Positions 45,233-53,220 of a stretch of DNA of 64,000 nt are shown here, piece after piece; the first letter of the stretch is position 1, and each line of letters opens with the position of its first letter. The notes beneath the pieces are model-generated. The model searched no databases. It was not told the origin of the DNA and saw nothing but the letters and a program-made list of their open reading frames with translations. The stretch is from Pontibacter amylolyticus (GTDB lineage: Bacteria; Bacteroidota; Bacteroidia; Cytophagales; Hymenobacteraceae), in contig NZ_BMFP01000008.1 of assembly GCF_014638845.1 (NCBI RefSeq), positions 84,907 through 148,906 of the forward strand, in the 5' to 3' direction. The translations under genes and the position numbers were made by a program.

Positions 45233-46057
45233 TTAGTTGCGCTCGGTGCGTTCTTCTCTGGCTGGCACAGTCTCTTTTGCTTTGGCGGGTTTGCGTCTTT
45301 TCTCCGGGCTGCGTCGCTTCACGTATACCGCTGATGAGCCTTTGTCGTCTTCCTTGCGGATCGTGAACAGGTCTTTGTGCGCCTTGATCAATTGTATCAG
45401 CTGGCTATACCCGAAGGTACGCGGGTCGAAAGCAGGGTCCAGGGTGCGCAGGCTGGTGCCTATACCTCCCAAATGCGCCCAGCCGTCTTCGCCTACCGCC
45501 ATTTCAAAAGCCTCTTTCAGCATGGGCACCGGGTTAGGCCGTGGGTTTTCCTTGCCGTTTGGCGTGGATTTGTCTGCCGCCGCTATTTGCTTCTCGCTAA
45601 TGTCGTCGGTCAGGTTTTCGGTGTAGATGAAGATGTTACAGGCGTTTACAAAGGGCTTGGGCGTCTTGCGCTGCCCGATGCCCATCACAAAAATGCCGGC
45701 CTCTCGTATTCGCGTCGCCAGTCGGGTATAGTCGCTGTCCGACGACACGATGCAGAAGCCGTCCACCAGATGACTGTGCAGCAGGTCCATCGCGTCGATG
45801 ATCATGGCGCTGTCGGTGGCGTTTTTGCCCACGGTATAGCGGAACTGCTGGATGGGCTGTATGGCGTGGTTGTTCAGGCACTCTTTCCAGCCGTTCATCT
45901 GCGGAGTGGTCCAGTCGCCGTAAATACGGCGGATGGTGGTTTGACCGTATTTGCCGGCTTCGGCCAGTATTTTGACGATGAGGGTCGGTTGCGCATTGTC
46001 GCCATCTATCAGCATGGCCATGCGCTGTTGTTTTTTCTCGTTGAAGGGTCTGCTCAT
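45233..46057 (-). CDS. NYN-domain nuclease-like protein with LOTUS/OST-HTH domain
   Basis: The 274-residue protein has an N-terminal NYN/PIN-like ribonuclease fold (about 12-150): MLIDGDNAQP with the first acidic residues, TDSAMIIDAMDLLH, and CIVSSDSDYTRLA with the paired aspartates. A C-terminal OST-HTH/LOTUS RNA-binding domain (about 176-240, GWAHLGGIGTSLRTLDP) and a basic tail follow. This is the LabA-like/DUF88 arrangement seen in bacteria and eukaryotes. It probably cuts or binds RNA; the target is unknown. Confidence 0.88.
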   Translation of the reverse strand: MSRPFNEKKQQRMAMLIDGDNAQPTLIVKILAEAGKYGQTTIRRIYGDWTTPQMNGWKECLNNHAIQPIQQFRYTVGKNATDSAMIIDAMDLLHSHLVDGFCIVSSDSDYTRLATRIREAGIFVMGIGQRKTPKPFVNACNIFIYTENLTDDISEKQIAAADKSTPNGKENPRPNPVPMLKEAFEMAVGEDGWAHLGGIGTSLRTLDPAFDPRTFGYSQLIQLIKAHKDLFTIRKEDDKGSSAVYVKRRSPEKRRKPAKAKETVPAREERTERN

Positions 46058-46331
46058 AAAATGATTTGCGCCGGGGTCTTGTTACCCTGTCAGCACTGAA
46101 TTTGGTATGTTATACTTCTGAAATGAAGATGGGTTGTAAGAAGGTAGGGAATTCCCTATATAAGAGGAGATTGAGTATATTGTGATGTAATTTAAGGATT
46201 TTAAATTCAAATGGATAGGGATAAAGCGATTACTTTTGGTTTTTAGCATTGAGTGAAAAACAAATTATCAGAAAACCCACTTTTCAAAGTAATATTTTAA
46301 AACGTTTGTATTAGCTGTATACTACTATCTG
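46058..46331. other. AT-rich spacer, no gene seen
   Basis: About 270 bases of AT-rich sequence upstream of the orphan gene at 46332. No repeat or RNA was recognised. The composition drops sharply from the GC-richer NYN gene. Confidence 0.5.
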
Positions 46332-47066
46332 ATGCTTAATAAGTTTGAATTAGAGAAAAGAGTAACTGATGCTTTTTTAAGAAGCAAAGGGTTAATACAA
46401 TTCAAGCTAATTAAACCGGAGGGAGACCCTCCAGATATTATTGCGCAAATCGGTGATAAGTTGATTGGTATAGAAGTAACACTAATTCATAGCAATCAGT
46501 CACAATTAAGATTAGAAAAGAACTATAGTAAAATCTTCATCAGAGTTAAAGAACTATTAGCTAAATCGGGTGTAAATAACTTAGTTATAAGAGTTGAGCC
46601 AGAAATAATCAAGGGATTACACAGGGAAAAGTGTAGCGAAGTAATTGCTAATGCTTGTTTAGGTAATTTAGATAAGATTGGGTTTAACAGAACCGAATTA
46701 GTGATGAACCCTTTTCTCGGAATAAAGAAGATTGTAGCATTTAGGGCAGTAGAAGAGGGAATAATCATAACATTTGACTCAAGAAGTAATTCATATGGTC
46801 CATTACGAAGCAGCAGAATAGAATCTGTTATTGAGGGTAAAATCAATAAGCTAAATAAAGCAAAACAAGAAGCCCCAAAACAACATAGCCTCTTGAATGA
46901 AAATTGGCTTTTGATGACTATTGAAGGGACATTTTATTCTAACTATGCTGGAGTAGCTGACGATAGAATCTCAATTGGATTGAAAAACTGTTATGACAGA
47001 GTCTTTGTCTATCATGAAAGAAAGAATTGGATTCAAGAACTAGAAGTGATGCTAAATGCTGTGTAA
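46332..47066 (+). CDS. AT-rich orphan protein with nuclease-like motif
   Basis: The 244-residue soluble protein has no signal or membrane segment. Near the N-terminus GDPPDIIAQIGDKLIGIEVT gives a D35-x12-E48-x-T50 pattern, similar to the D-ExK core of PD-(D/E)XK nucleases, with Thr in place of Lys. The C-terminus ends KNCYDRVFVYHERKNWIQEL. Base composition is clearly more AT-rich than neighbouring core genes and the common AGGTATA word is missing, which suggests horizontal transfer. No family is recognised; nuclease activity is a hypothesis. Confidence 0.6.
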   Translation: MLNKFELEKRVTDAFLRSKGLIQFKLIKPEGDPPDIIAQIGDKLIGIEVTLIHSNQSQLRLEKNYSKIFIRVKELLAKSGVNNLVIRVEPEIIKGLHREKCSEVIANACLGNLDKIGFNRTELVMNPFLGIKKIVAFRAVEEGIIITFDSRSNSYGPLRSSRIESVIEGKINKLNKAKQEAPKQHSLLNENWLLMTIEGTFYSNYAGVADDRISIGLKNCYDRVFVYHERKNWIQELEVMLNAV

Positions 47067-47091
47067 ACTTTGACCTCATATCCTAAAACTA

Positions 47092-48129
47092 ATGTATCGA
47101 CTAATCTTACTTTTGCTGGGGATAGCAGCATTCTCCTGCACTCAAAAACTGGTTAGTCCGGAGCAATTAGTGTTTGACAGGATAGCCTATGTATTCGGTC
47201 TCAAACCGGCCATAGCACAAGATATCTGGCCGGGCTTCGATGACAAGCAGTATGACGTTCCCTTGATCTACTACACCGACTCCTCCTCCTTTTTAGCCAA
47301 TCCCACCAGCAAGTTTTTAAAGATTCATAACCCAAGGCAAGTTTTCCAGAACAGCGATATAGCGGTGTACAAAACGGCTACTCGCCTTGACAGCATTCCC
47401 TTTCATATGGCAGTGAACTTCACATTTGGTGATTCCAGTGCGTATGATAACTATGCACCCTTTATGCATTGCAGTAGTCTGGAGGAAACAGGTAAAGTCG
47501 TGCAGGATGTGGCTTCAACCGAAACCTGGGTGACCATGGTCGTGCATGAGTATTTTCACGGGTTCCAATTTCAGCACAAGGACTATCTACAGTACTTTGC
47601 CGATAGCATCGCTACTTTTCAGAAAGGTAAATTAAAAGATCTTTACAAGGAGCATGTTTGGTATAAAGAAAAAGTGGACAAAGAAAACGGATTCCTGCTG
47701 CAGGCTTTAGCTTCTGATGATCGGGATGAGATCAAAGAACTGCTTGCAGCCTTCCTCAAAGAAAGGGGAACTCGCAGAGGTGAAACAAAGCGGAGACTCG
47801 AACTTGACATTGAAGCTGTTGAAAAAACATACGAGACACTGGAGGGTACAGCCAGGTATGTAGAGCAGAAGCTATACGAAAAGTTTTCGCAGAAGCTGCC
47901 CGATGCTCAATTGCAAAAGTCAGATTCAGCGTATCATGAATACAATGCTTTCAAAGATTACGAATTAGAGAAGGACGAATGGCTATACCTGACGCCAAAG
48001 TCCGGAGTGTATTTTTACGCTACGGGCTTTAACATGACAAGGCTCTTCGACAAGCTGAACGTTGGGTATAAAGACAGGCTGTTTAAAGAAAGCCAGCTGT
48101 CATTAGAAGATATACTTAGGACGATTTAA
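47092..48129 (+). CDS. Lipoprotein with HExxH zincin-like motif
   Basis: The 345-residue protein has a lipoprotein-type signal (AAFSC, Cys16). The middle carries VVHEYFHGFQFQ, an HExxH motif at His152-Glu153-His156. A downstream Glu in LEGTARYVEQKLYE near residue 260 could be the third ligand. This is suggestive of a metallopeptidase. It follows the AT-rich gene by 25 bases and precedes a DUF1028 gene by 52. Family not recognised. Confidence 0.7.
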   Translation: MYRLILLLLGIAAFSCTQKLVSPEQLVFDRIAYVFGLKPAIAQDIWPGFDDKQYDVPLIYYTDSSSFLANPTSKFLKIHNPRQVFQNSDIAVYKTATRLDSIPFHMAVNFTFGDSSAYDNYAPFMHCSSLEETGKVVQDVASTETWVTMVVHEYFHGFQFQHKDYLQYFADSIATFQKGKLKDLYKEHVWYKEKVDKENGFLLQALASDDRDEIKELLAAFLKERGTRRGETKRRLELDIEAVEKTYETLEGTARYVEQKLYEKFSQKLPDAQLQKSDSAYHEYNAFKDYELEKDEWLYLTPKSGVYFYATGFNMTRLFDKLNVGYKDRLFKESQLSLEDILRTI

Positions 48130-48181
48130 GCAGAATAGCGGCTTCAGCTAAAACTCAACCCACTTAAACACTGTACTCCCT

Positions 48182-49177
48182 ATGAAAAAATTATTCTCCA
48201 TCTTAACCCTCCTTCTCACCGTGACACATTTTTCAGCACAGGCGCAGGTGTTTAAAAGTGAAGAGCCCCTGGCCCATACCTATTCGATTGTAGCCCGCGA
48301 CGCAAAGACCGGCGAGATGGCCGTTGGCGTGCAAAGCCACTGGTTTTCGGTGGGCACCGCCGTGCCCTGGGTAGAGGCAGGCGTGGGCGTGGTGGCGACG
48401 CAGTCTTTTACCAACAAGTCGTTTGGCTTGCGCGGTCTTGCTTTACTGAAAGAAGGCAAGTCGCCGCAGGAGGCGCTGGATATTTTGCTGGCCGATGACG
48501 AGGGACGGGAAGTGCGCCAGTTGTCGATACTGGATGCGCAGGGCCGGGTGGCGACCCATACCGGCAAACAGTGCATTCGCTATGCGGGGCACACCATCGG
48601 TACCAATTTTTCGGTGCAGGCCAACATGATGCTTACCAACAAGGTATGGCCGGCCATGGCGAAGGCTTTTGAAACGAGCACCGGCAAGCCGCTGGCCGAG
48701 CGGGTGTTGCTGGCCATGCAGGCAGCTGAGCGTGAGGGAGGCGATATCCGAGGCAAGCAGTCGGCGGTGCTGGTGGTGGTGCGCGGCAAGGCCACCGAGC
48801 AGCCATGGGACGACAAGACCATCGATCTGCGGGTGGATGACCACGAGAAACCGCTGGATGAACTGGACCGCCTCCTGAAGGTATACCGCGCCTACGAGCA
48901 CATGAATAACGGCGACCTGGCTGTGGAAAAAGGGCAGATGGAAAAGGCTATGCAAGAGTATGGCAAAGCTCAGGCCATGTACCCGAACAACCTCGAAATG
49001 AAGTACTGGCACGCCATCGCACTGGCCAACAACGGTGACATCAACGGGGCCACCAAGATCCTGCAGGAGGTATACAAAAAAGACAAAAACTGGAAGGAAC
49101 TCACCGAGCGTTTGCCTGAAGTAGGCTTGCTCACACTCAGTCCGCAGAATTTGCAGAAGGTGTTGCAGGTGAAGTAG
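48182..49177 (+). CDS. Secreted DUF1028 protein with TPR-like tail
   Basis: The 331-residue protein has a signal peptide ending QAQ near residue 22. The DUF1028 domain (about 28-245) shows the family blocks HTYSIVARDAKTGEMAVGVQ, VGTAVPWVEAGVGVVATQSF, RQLSILDAQGRVATHTG and NMMLTNKVWPAM. DUF1028 belongs to the Ntn-hydrolase type of fold and is thought to be hydrolytic. A C-terminal helical region (about 265-325) resembles tetratricopeptide repeats. The substrate is unknown. Confidence 0.88.
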   Translation: MKKLFSILTLLLTVTHFSAQAQVFKSEEPLAHTYSIVARDAKTGEMAVGVQSHWFSVGTAVPWVEAGVGVVATQSFTNKSFGLRGLALLKEGKSPQEALDILLADDEGREVRQLSILDAQGRVATHTGKQCIRYAGHTIGTNFSVQANMMLTNKVWPAMAKAFETSTGKPLAERVLLAMQAAEREGGDIRGKQSAVLVVVRGKATEQPWDDKTIDLRVDDHEKPLDELDRLLKVYRAYEHMNNGDLAVEKGQMEKAMQEYGKAQAMYPNNLEMKYWHAIALANNGDINGATKILQEVYKKDKNWKELTERLPEVGLLTLSPQNLQKVLQVK

Positions 49178-49279
49178 GTATAGCGGGAATTATACCGGAT
49201 GTTGTTTGTACTTCGAAATGATTTCCTAACTTAAAGCCCCAAACAAATCTACGCTAACCTTTCACGTATTATTCACCTG

Positions 49280-50710
49280 ATGATGTTACTTAAACACAAA
49301 CTACGTGCCTTTGTGGCCGGGGCAGCTATGCTAGCCGCTATACCTGCCATGGCGCAGCAGAACACCTACAAGTCCGACTCCACCGTCATCCGCAAATTTT
49401 ACGACGACGCCCTCACCAGCTACGAGAGCTACGAGAACCTGCGCTACCTCACCAAGAACATCGGTGCCCGCCTGAGTGGCTCACCGCAGGCCGCTGCCGC
49501 CGTGGAGTGGAGCCGCCAGGTGATGGAGAAGATGGGCCTCGACCGCGTATACCTGCAGGAGGTGATGGTGCCGCACTGGGTGCGCGGCGACAAAGAAGTG
49601 GGCCGTATCCTGAGCGGACGCAACGGCAGTCAGGACGTGAACATCCTGGCGCTGGGCAGCTCGGTAGGCACCGGCACGCAAGGCTTGAGCGCGCAGGTAA
49701 TCGAGGTGCAGAACTTCGAGGAGCTCGAGAAACTGGGTAAGAAGAAAGTGAAAGGCAAAATCGTGTTCTTCAACCGCCCATTTGATAACAAACACGTGCA
49801 TACCATGGCAGCCTATAGCGGCGCGGTAGACCAGCGTGGCGGCGGCCCCGTGGCAGCCGCTAAACTCGGTGCCGTGGGGGTACTCGTACGCTCCATGGCC
49901 AACGATATCCAGGACGTGGCGCACACCGGCAACACCCGCTATGCCGAGGACGTGGAAAAAATACCTGCTGCTTCCATCAGCACCAAAGGTGCCGACGAAC
50001 TGAGCGCGATGCTGAAAAGCGATCCGGAGTTGAAATTCTACATGCGCATGACCTGCGAAACCCGTCCGGATGTGCTCTCTTATAACGTGATCGGTGAGAT
50101 CAAAGGCTCCGAGAAACCCGAAGAGATTGTCGTAGTAGGCGGTCACCTTGACTCCTGGGACGTAGGCGAAGGAGCGCATGACGACGGCACCGGTTGTGTG
50201 CAGTCCATCGAGGTGCTGCGTCTGCTTAAAGAGCAGGGGATACGTCCGAAGCGCACGGTGCGAGCCGTGATGTTTATGAATGAAGAGAACGGTTTGCGCG
50301 GCGGCCGCAAGTATGCCGAAGAAGCCAAAGCGAAAGGTGAGAAGCACGTAGCGGCCATCGAGTCTGACGCAGGCGGCTTTACCCCGCGCGGTTTCGGTTT
50401 CGATGCCAATGACGAGCAGTACGCCAAAATACTTTCCTGGAAAGACCTGTTGGCCCCTTACGGCCTGCACGAATTGAACCGTGGCGGCGGCGGTGCCGAC
50501 ATTGGTCCGCTCAAAGGACAGAACAACGTGGTCCTGATCGGTCTGCGCCCCGACTCACAGCGCTACTTCGACTACCACCACACCGAAATCGACACCTTCG
50601 AGACTGTAAGCCGCCGCGAAATGCAGCTGGGCTCAGCAGGTATGGCCGCCCTGGTATACCTGATTTCAGAGCACGGCCTGAATGGAGGTACTGCCAAGGC
50701 AGGCAGGTAA
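49280..50710 (+). CDS. Secreted M28 carboxypeptidase Q-like peptidase
   Basis: The 476-residue protein has a signal peptide ending AMAQQ near residue 25. A PA-type insert (about 130-220) precedes the catalytic M28 zinc-peptidase core: VVGGHLDSWDVGEGAHDDGT with the first ligands, MFMNEENGLRGG with the acidic catalytic residue, and a C-terminal DYHHTEIDTFET with the final His. It is like plasma glutamate carboxypeptidase (CPQ). Likely periplasmic or extracellular. A 16-bp-stem terminator follows. Confidence 0.9.
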   Translation: MMLLKHKLRAFVAGAAMLAAIPAMAQQNTYKSDSTVIRKFYDDALTSYESYENLRYLTKNIGARLSGSPQAAAAVEWSRQVMEKMGLDRVYLQEVMVPHWVRGDKEVGRILSGRNGSQDVNILALGSSVGTGTQGLSAQVIEVQNFEELEKLGKKKVKGKIVFFNRPFDNKHVHTMAAYSGAVDQRGGGPVAAAKLGAVGVLVRSMANDIQDVAHTGNTRYAEDVEKIPAASISTKGADELSAMLKSDPELKFYMRMTCETRPDVLSYNVIGEIKGSEKPEEIVVVGGHLDSWDVGEGAHDDGTGCVQSIEVLRLLKEQGIRPKRTVRAVMFMNEENGLRGGRKYAEEAKAKGEKHVAAIESDAGGFTPRGFGFDANDEQYAKILSWKDLLAPYGLHELNRGGGGADIGPLKGQNNVVLIGLRPDSQRYFDYHHTEIDTFETVSRREMQLGSAGMAALVYLISEHGLNGGTAKAGR

Positions 50711-50727
50711 ACAGCTTAAGCTCAGCG

Positions 50728-50766
50728 AAAAAGCCAGCTCTATACCTAGATAGAGCTGGCTTTTTT
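50728..50766 (+). terminator. Terminator of the CPQ-like peptidase gene
   Basis: AAAAAGCCAGCTCTAT (50728-50743) and ATAGAGCTGGCTTTTT (50750-50765) make a 16-bp stem with a 6-base loop, followed by T. TATACCT (50741-50747) straddles stem and loop. Confidence 0.9.
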
Positions 50767-50834
50767 ATGTCAATGCAAGGGCGCTGCTCAAAAGACCTCG
50801 CGGCTCTGAAAGACACCGCTAGGTCATGGCGGGC

Positions 50835-52049
50835 TTATGGGAGCAGGAGCGAGCTGTCGCCGTAGCTGAGGAAGCGGTAATCATGGTCCAGTGCGTGGCG
50901 GTATACCTTTTTCCAATCCTCGCCGATCAGGGCGGCTACTAACAGCAGTAGTGTGCTTTCAGGTTGGTGGAAGTTGGTGACCAGTCCGTTGCACAGCTTA
51001 AAGGTATAACCCGGCGCGATGATAATCTGCGTGCTGGCGTGCAGGTGCTCTGTCTGGTGCCGGTCCATGTAGTCGAGCAAGGTTTGCAGCGCTTCTGTGG
51101 CGGCAGGTGGGGTTTTGGTATCGTATGGAAGCCATTGGGTGATGTGTAGTTCTTCGGGTCTCAGGTCTGGTTGCAGCAACAGCAAGGCACCCAGCCAGTA
51201 CAGGCTCTCCAGACTGCGCATCGAAGTGGTGCCCACAGGTATAAGCGGCCGGCCCAGGTGCTGCTGCAGTTGCGCCACCACTTGCCTCGACACCATCAAC
51301 TGCTCGGCGTGCATTTCATGGGCTTCCATGGTGTCGGCCTTCACCGGTTTGAACGTGCCGGCGCCCACGTGCAGCGTCAGGTAAGTGCTGGCTATACCTC
51401 TGGTCTGCAAGGCATTCATCACATTGTCGGTAAAATGCAGTCCGGCGGTGGGGGCAGCCACAGCGCCTTCGTTGCGGGCGTAGATGGTCTGGTATCGGGT
51501 GCGGTCTTCTGGCGTAAGCTCGCGGTTCAGGTAGGGAGGTAACGGCAATCGTCCGCAGCGCTCCAGCACCTCGGCGAAGGTCAGTTCGGCAGGCGTCCAC
51601 GTGAAACGGATCAGGAAGTGTCCGTCCTGCTGCGCATCGCGCTCGGCTGTTACCACGCCTCCCTCAAAGAATATTTTCAGCGGACCCTCTTTCCAGCGCT
51701 TGTTGTTGCCCACCAGGCATTTCCAGGTGCAACTGCGTGTCTGTTGCATGGCCAACTGCACCTCGCGGTGCGGCTTCACCGGCTCGAGGCAGAAAATCTC
51801 CACTTCGCCACCGGTTGGTTTGCGGAAGATCAACCTTGCCTGTACCACCTTGGTATTATTGAATACCAGCAAACTGCCCGCAGGCAACAGCTCCGGCAAA
51901 TCCTGGAAGGTATGGTCGGCTATGGTGTGATTCCTACAATAAAGCAGCCTGGACTGGTCACGCTCCGGCAGCGGAAACTTGGCAATGCGCTCATCTGGCA
52001 GCTCGTACACAAAATCCTTTATGGCCAGATTTTTCGGGTTGGTATGCAT
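50835..52049 (-). CDS. queA: S-adenosylmethionine:tRNA ribosyltransferase-isomerase
   Basis: This enzyme moves the ribosyl part of SAM to 7-aminomethyl-deazaguanine in tRNA to form epoxyqueuosine. The 404-residue protein contains ELPDERIAKFPLPERDQSRL at the N-terminus, VFNNTKVVQARLIF, AVAAPTAGLHFT, HVGAGTFKPVKAD and the C-terminal VTNFHQPESTLLLLVAAL. It is longer than the E. coli enzyme (about 356). A TACCTTTG -7-like element lies at 52141-52148 on the minus strand. Confidence 0.93.
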   Translation of the reverse strand: MHTNPKNLAIKDFVYELPDERIAKFPLPERDQSRLLYCRNHTIADHTFQDLPELLPAGSLLVFNNTKVVQARLIFRKPTGGEVEIFCLEPVKPHREVQLAMQQTRSCTWKCLVGNNKRWKEGPLKIFFEGGVVTAERDAQQDGHFLIRFTWTPAELTFAEVLERCGRLPLPPYLNRELTPEDRTRYQTIYARNEGAVAAPTAGLHFTDNVMNALQTRGIASTYLTLHVGAGTFKPVKADTMEAHEMHAEQLMVSRQVVAQLQQHLGRPLIPVGTTSMRSLESLYWLGALLLLQPDLRPEELHITQWLPYDTKTPPAATEALQTLLDYMDRHQTEHLHASTQIIIAPGYTFKLCNGLVTNFHQPESTLLLLVAALIGEDWKKVYRHALDHDYRFLSYGDSSLLLP

Positions 52050-52140
52050 TGTAATTGAGGTAAGAGCTAAACGTTAGAAGCAGGGCGTTTTTTTGTTGTA
52101 TTTACTTACCCCTAACCTTTAACTTATAACTGATTGGGCA

Positions 52141-52148
52141 CAAAGGTA
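52141..52148 (-). promoter_or_regulatory. -7 promoter element of queA
   Basis: On the minus strand TACCTTTG fits TANNTTTG, about 92 bases upstream of the queA ATG. No clear -33 box. Confidence 0.4.
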
Positions 52149-52201
52149 CGCAATCCCGAAAAATATTTACTGCCTTCAGTATTTATCCTCCCTATAGCTT
52201 C

Positions 52202-53212
52202 TTACCAGAGCCATCTTGGACAAATTATCCGGTAAGGATTGTTCAGCTTCAGTCCCAAAACCACTTCGTGGGTGTTAGCACTCACTCGTCTCATATCGGT
52301 GGTAGGAATGTCGTGTGAGTAACTGATATCTATTAGGTGATTGACATAGATTCCCACCATAACGGCTACGGCATCCTGGTGCCGGTAGGATGCCCCACCC
52401 CAGAACTGTTGCCTGTAGGTAGCTTTTAGGTTTCCATCGAGTGCGACTTTGCCTCCTAAAACTGTTTTTGCCATGAAAGATGGGGTAAGGGATATATCCC
52501 TGGAAGCCTGCAGGCGTAGTCCACCGGTCAGATAGTAGTGGGGTAGCATTTTAAGGAATGGCCTGTCAGGATGCTGCTGTATGCCTTTGTCATTCATAAG
52601 TAATTGCTTACCTGATGCTCCCAGATAGAAATTCTCACCATAGAGCCATAGGCCCAGGCCCAGGTCGAACTTAAGCATGTTGCTGAAATCAGCATTCAGG
52701 AACGGGTCATCGGGATTTTGCAGCACTGCACTGTTTTGGTCCAGGTTAAATTGGGCGATACCGGCCGATGCGCCTGCTGACAAATTGATACCATCTGTCA
52801 TGGGAAGATGGTAGGCATAGTTCAGATTGAGGGATGAGGCGCGCAGCAGTCCCGCTTTGTCGGTTTGCACAATGGCACCCAGTCCGTGGTGCGAACGGTT
52901 ATAGAAGCGGTTATTCTTGTTGGCATTGCTACTGTTGCCAAGTGCTCCCGGCAGTCTGTTTAAGGGGAGGGTATTGCGGTCGCCTTTGCCCAATGCAGCA
53001 TGCACAGTAGCGTAATATGAAACCGGGGCCCCGTCTACACCCACCCACTGGCTGCGGTAACCTGCCCGCACATCCGCATATGGCTCTATACCTGCCACCG
53101 CCGGATTCACCAGAAAGCTGTTCTGCATATACTGGGTATAGTTCGGATGAAACTGGGCGATACCTTTCAGGGCCGTGAGACAAAGTAGCAGGATGAGTAA
53201 AAGTCTGGCCAT
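52202..53212 (-). CDS. PorP/SprF family type IX secretion membrane protein
   Basis: This 336-residue outer-membrane barrel has a signal peptide and the family hallmark HPNYTQYMQNSFLVNPAVAG directly after it. Alternating strands follow through to LGLKLNNPY near the end. In Flavobacterium SprF is needed for surface display of the adjacent giant adhesin SprB, and PorP-like genes usually follow genes for substrates with the gliding-type C-terminal domain. Here the gene follows such a substrate with an 8-base gap. Confidence 0.92.
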   Translation of the reverse strand: MARLLLILLLCLTALKGIAQFHPNYTQYMQNSFLVNPAVAGIEPYADVRAGYRSQWVGVDGAPVSYYATVHAALGKGDRNTLPLNRLPGALGNSSNANKNNRFYNRSHHGLGAIVQTDKAGLLRASSLNLNYAYHLPMTDGINLSAGASAGIAQFNLDQNSAVLQNPDDPFLNADFSNMLKFDLGLGLWLYGENFYLGASGKQLLMNDKGIQQHPDRPFLKMLPHYYLTGGLRLQASRDISLTPSFMAKTVLGGKVALDGNLKATYRQQFWGGASYRHQDAVAVMVGIYVNHLIDISYSHDIPTTDMRRVSANTHEVVLGLKLNNPYRIICPRWLW

Positions 53213-53220
53213 AGCTTATA

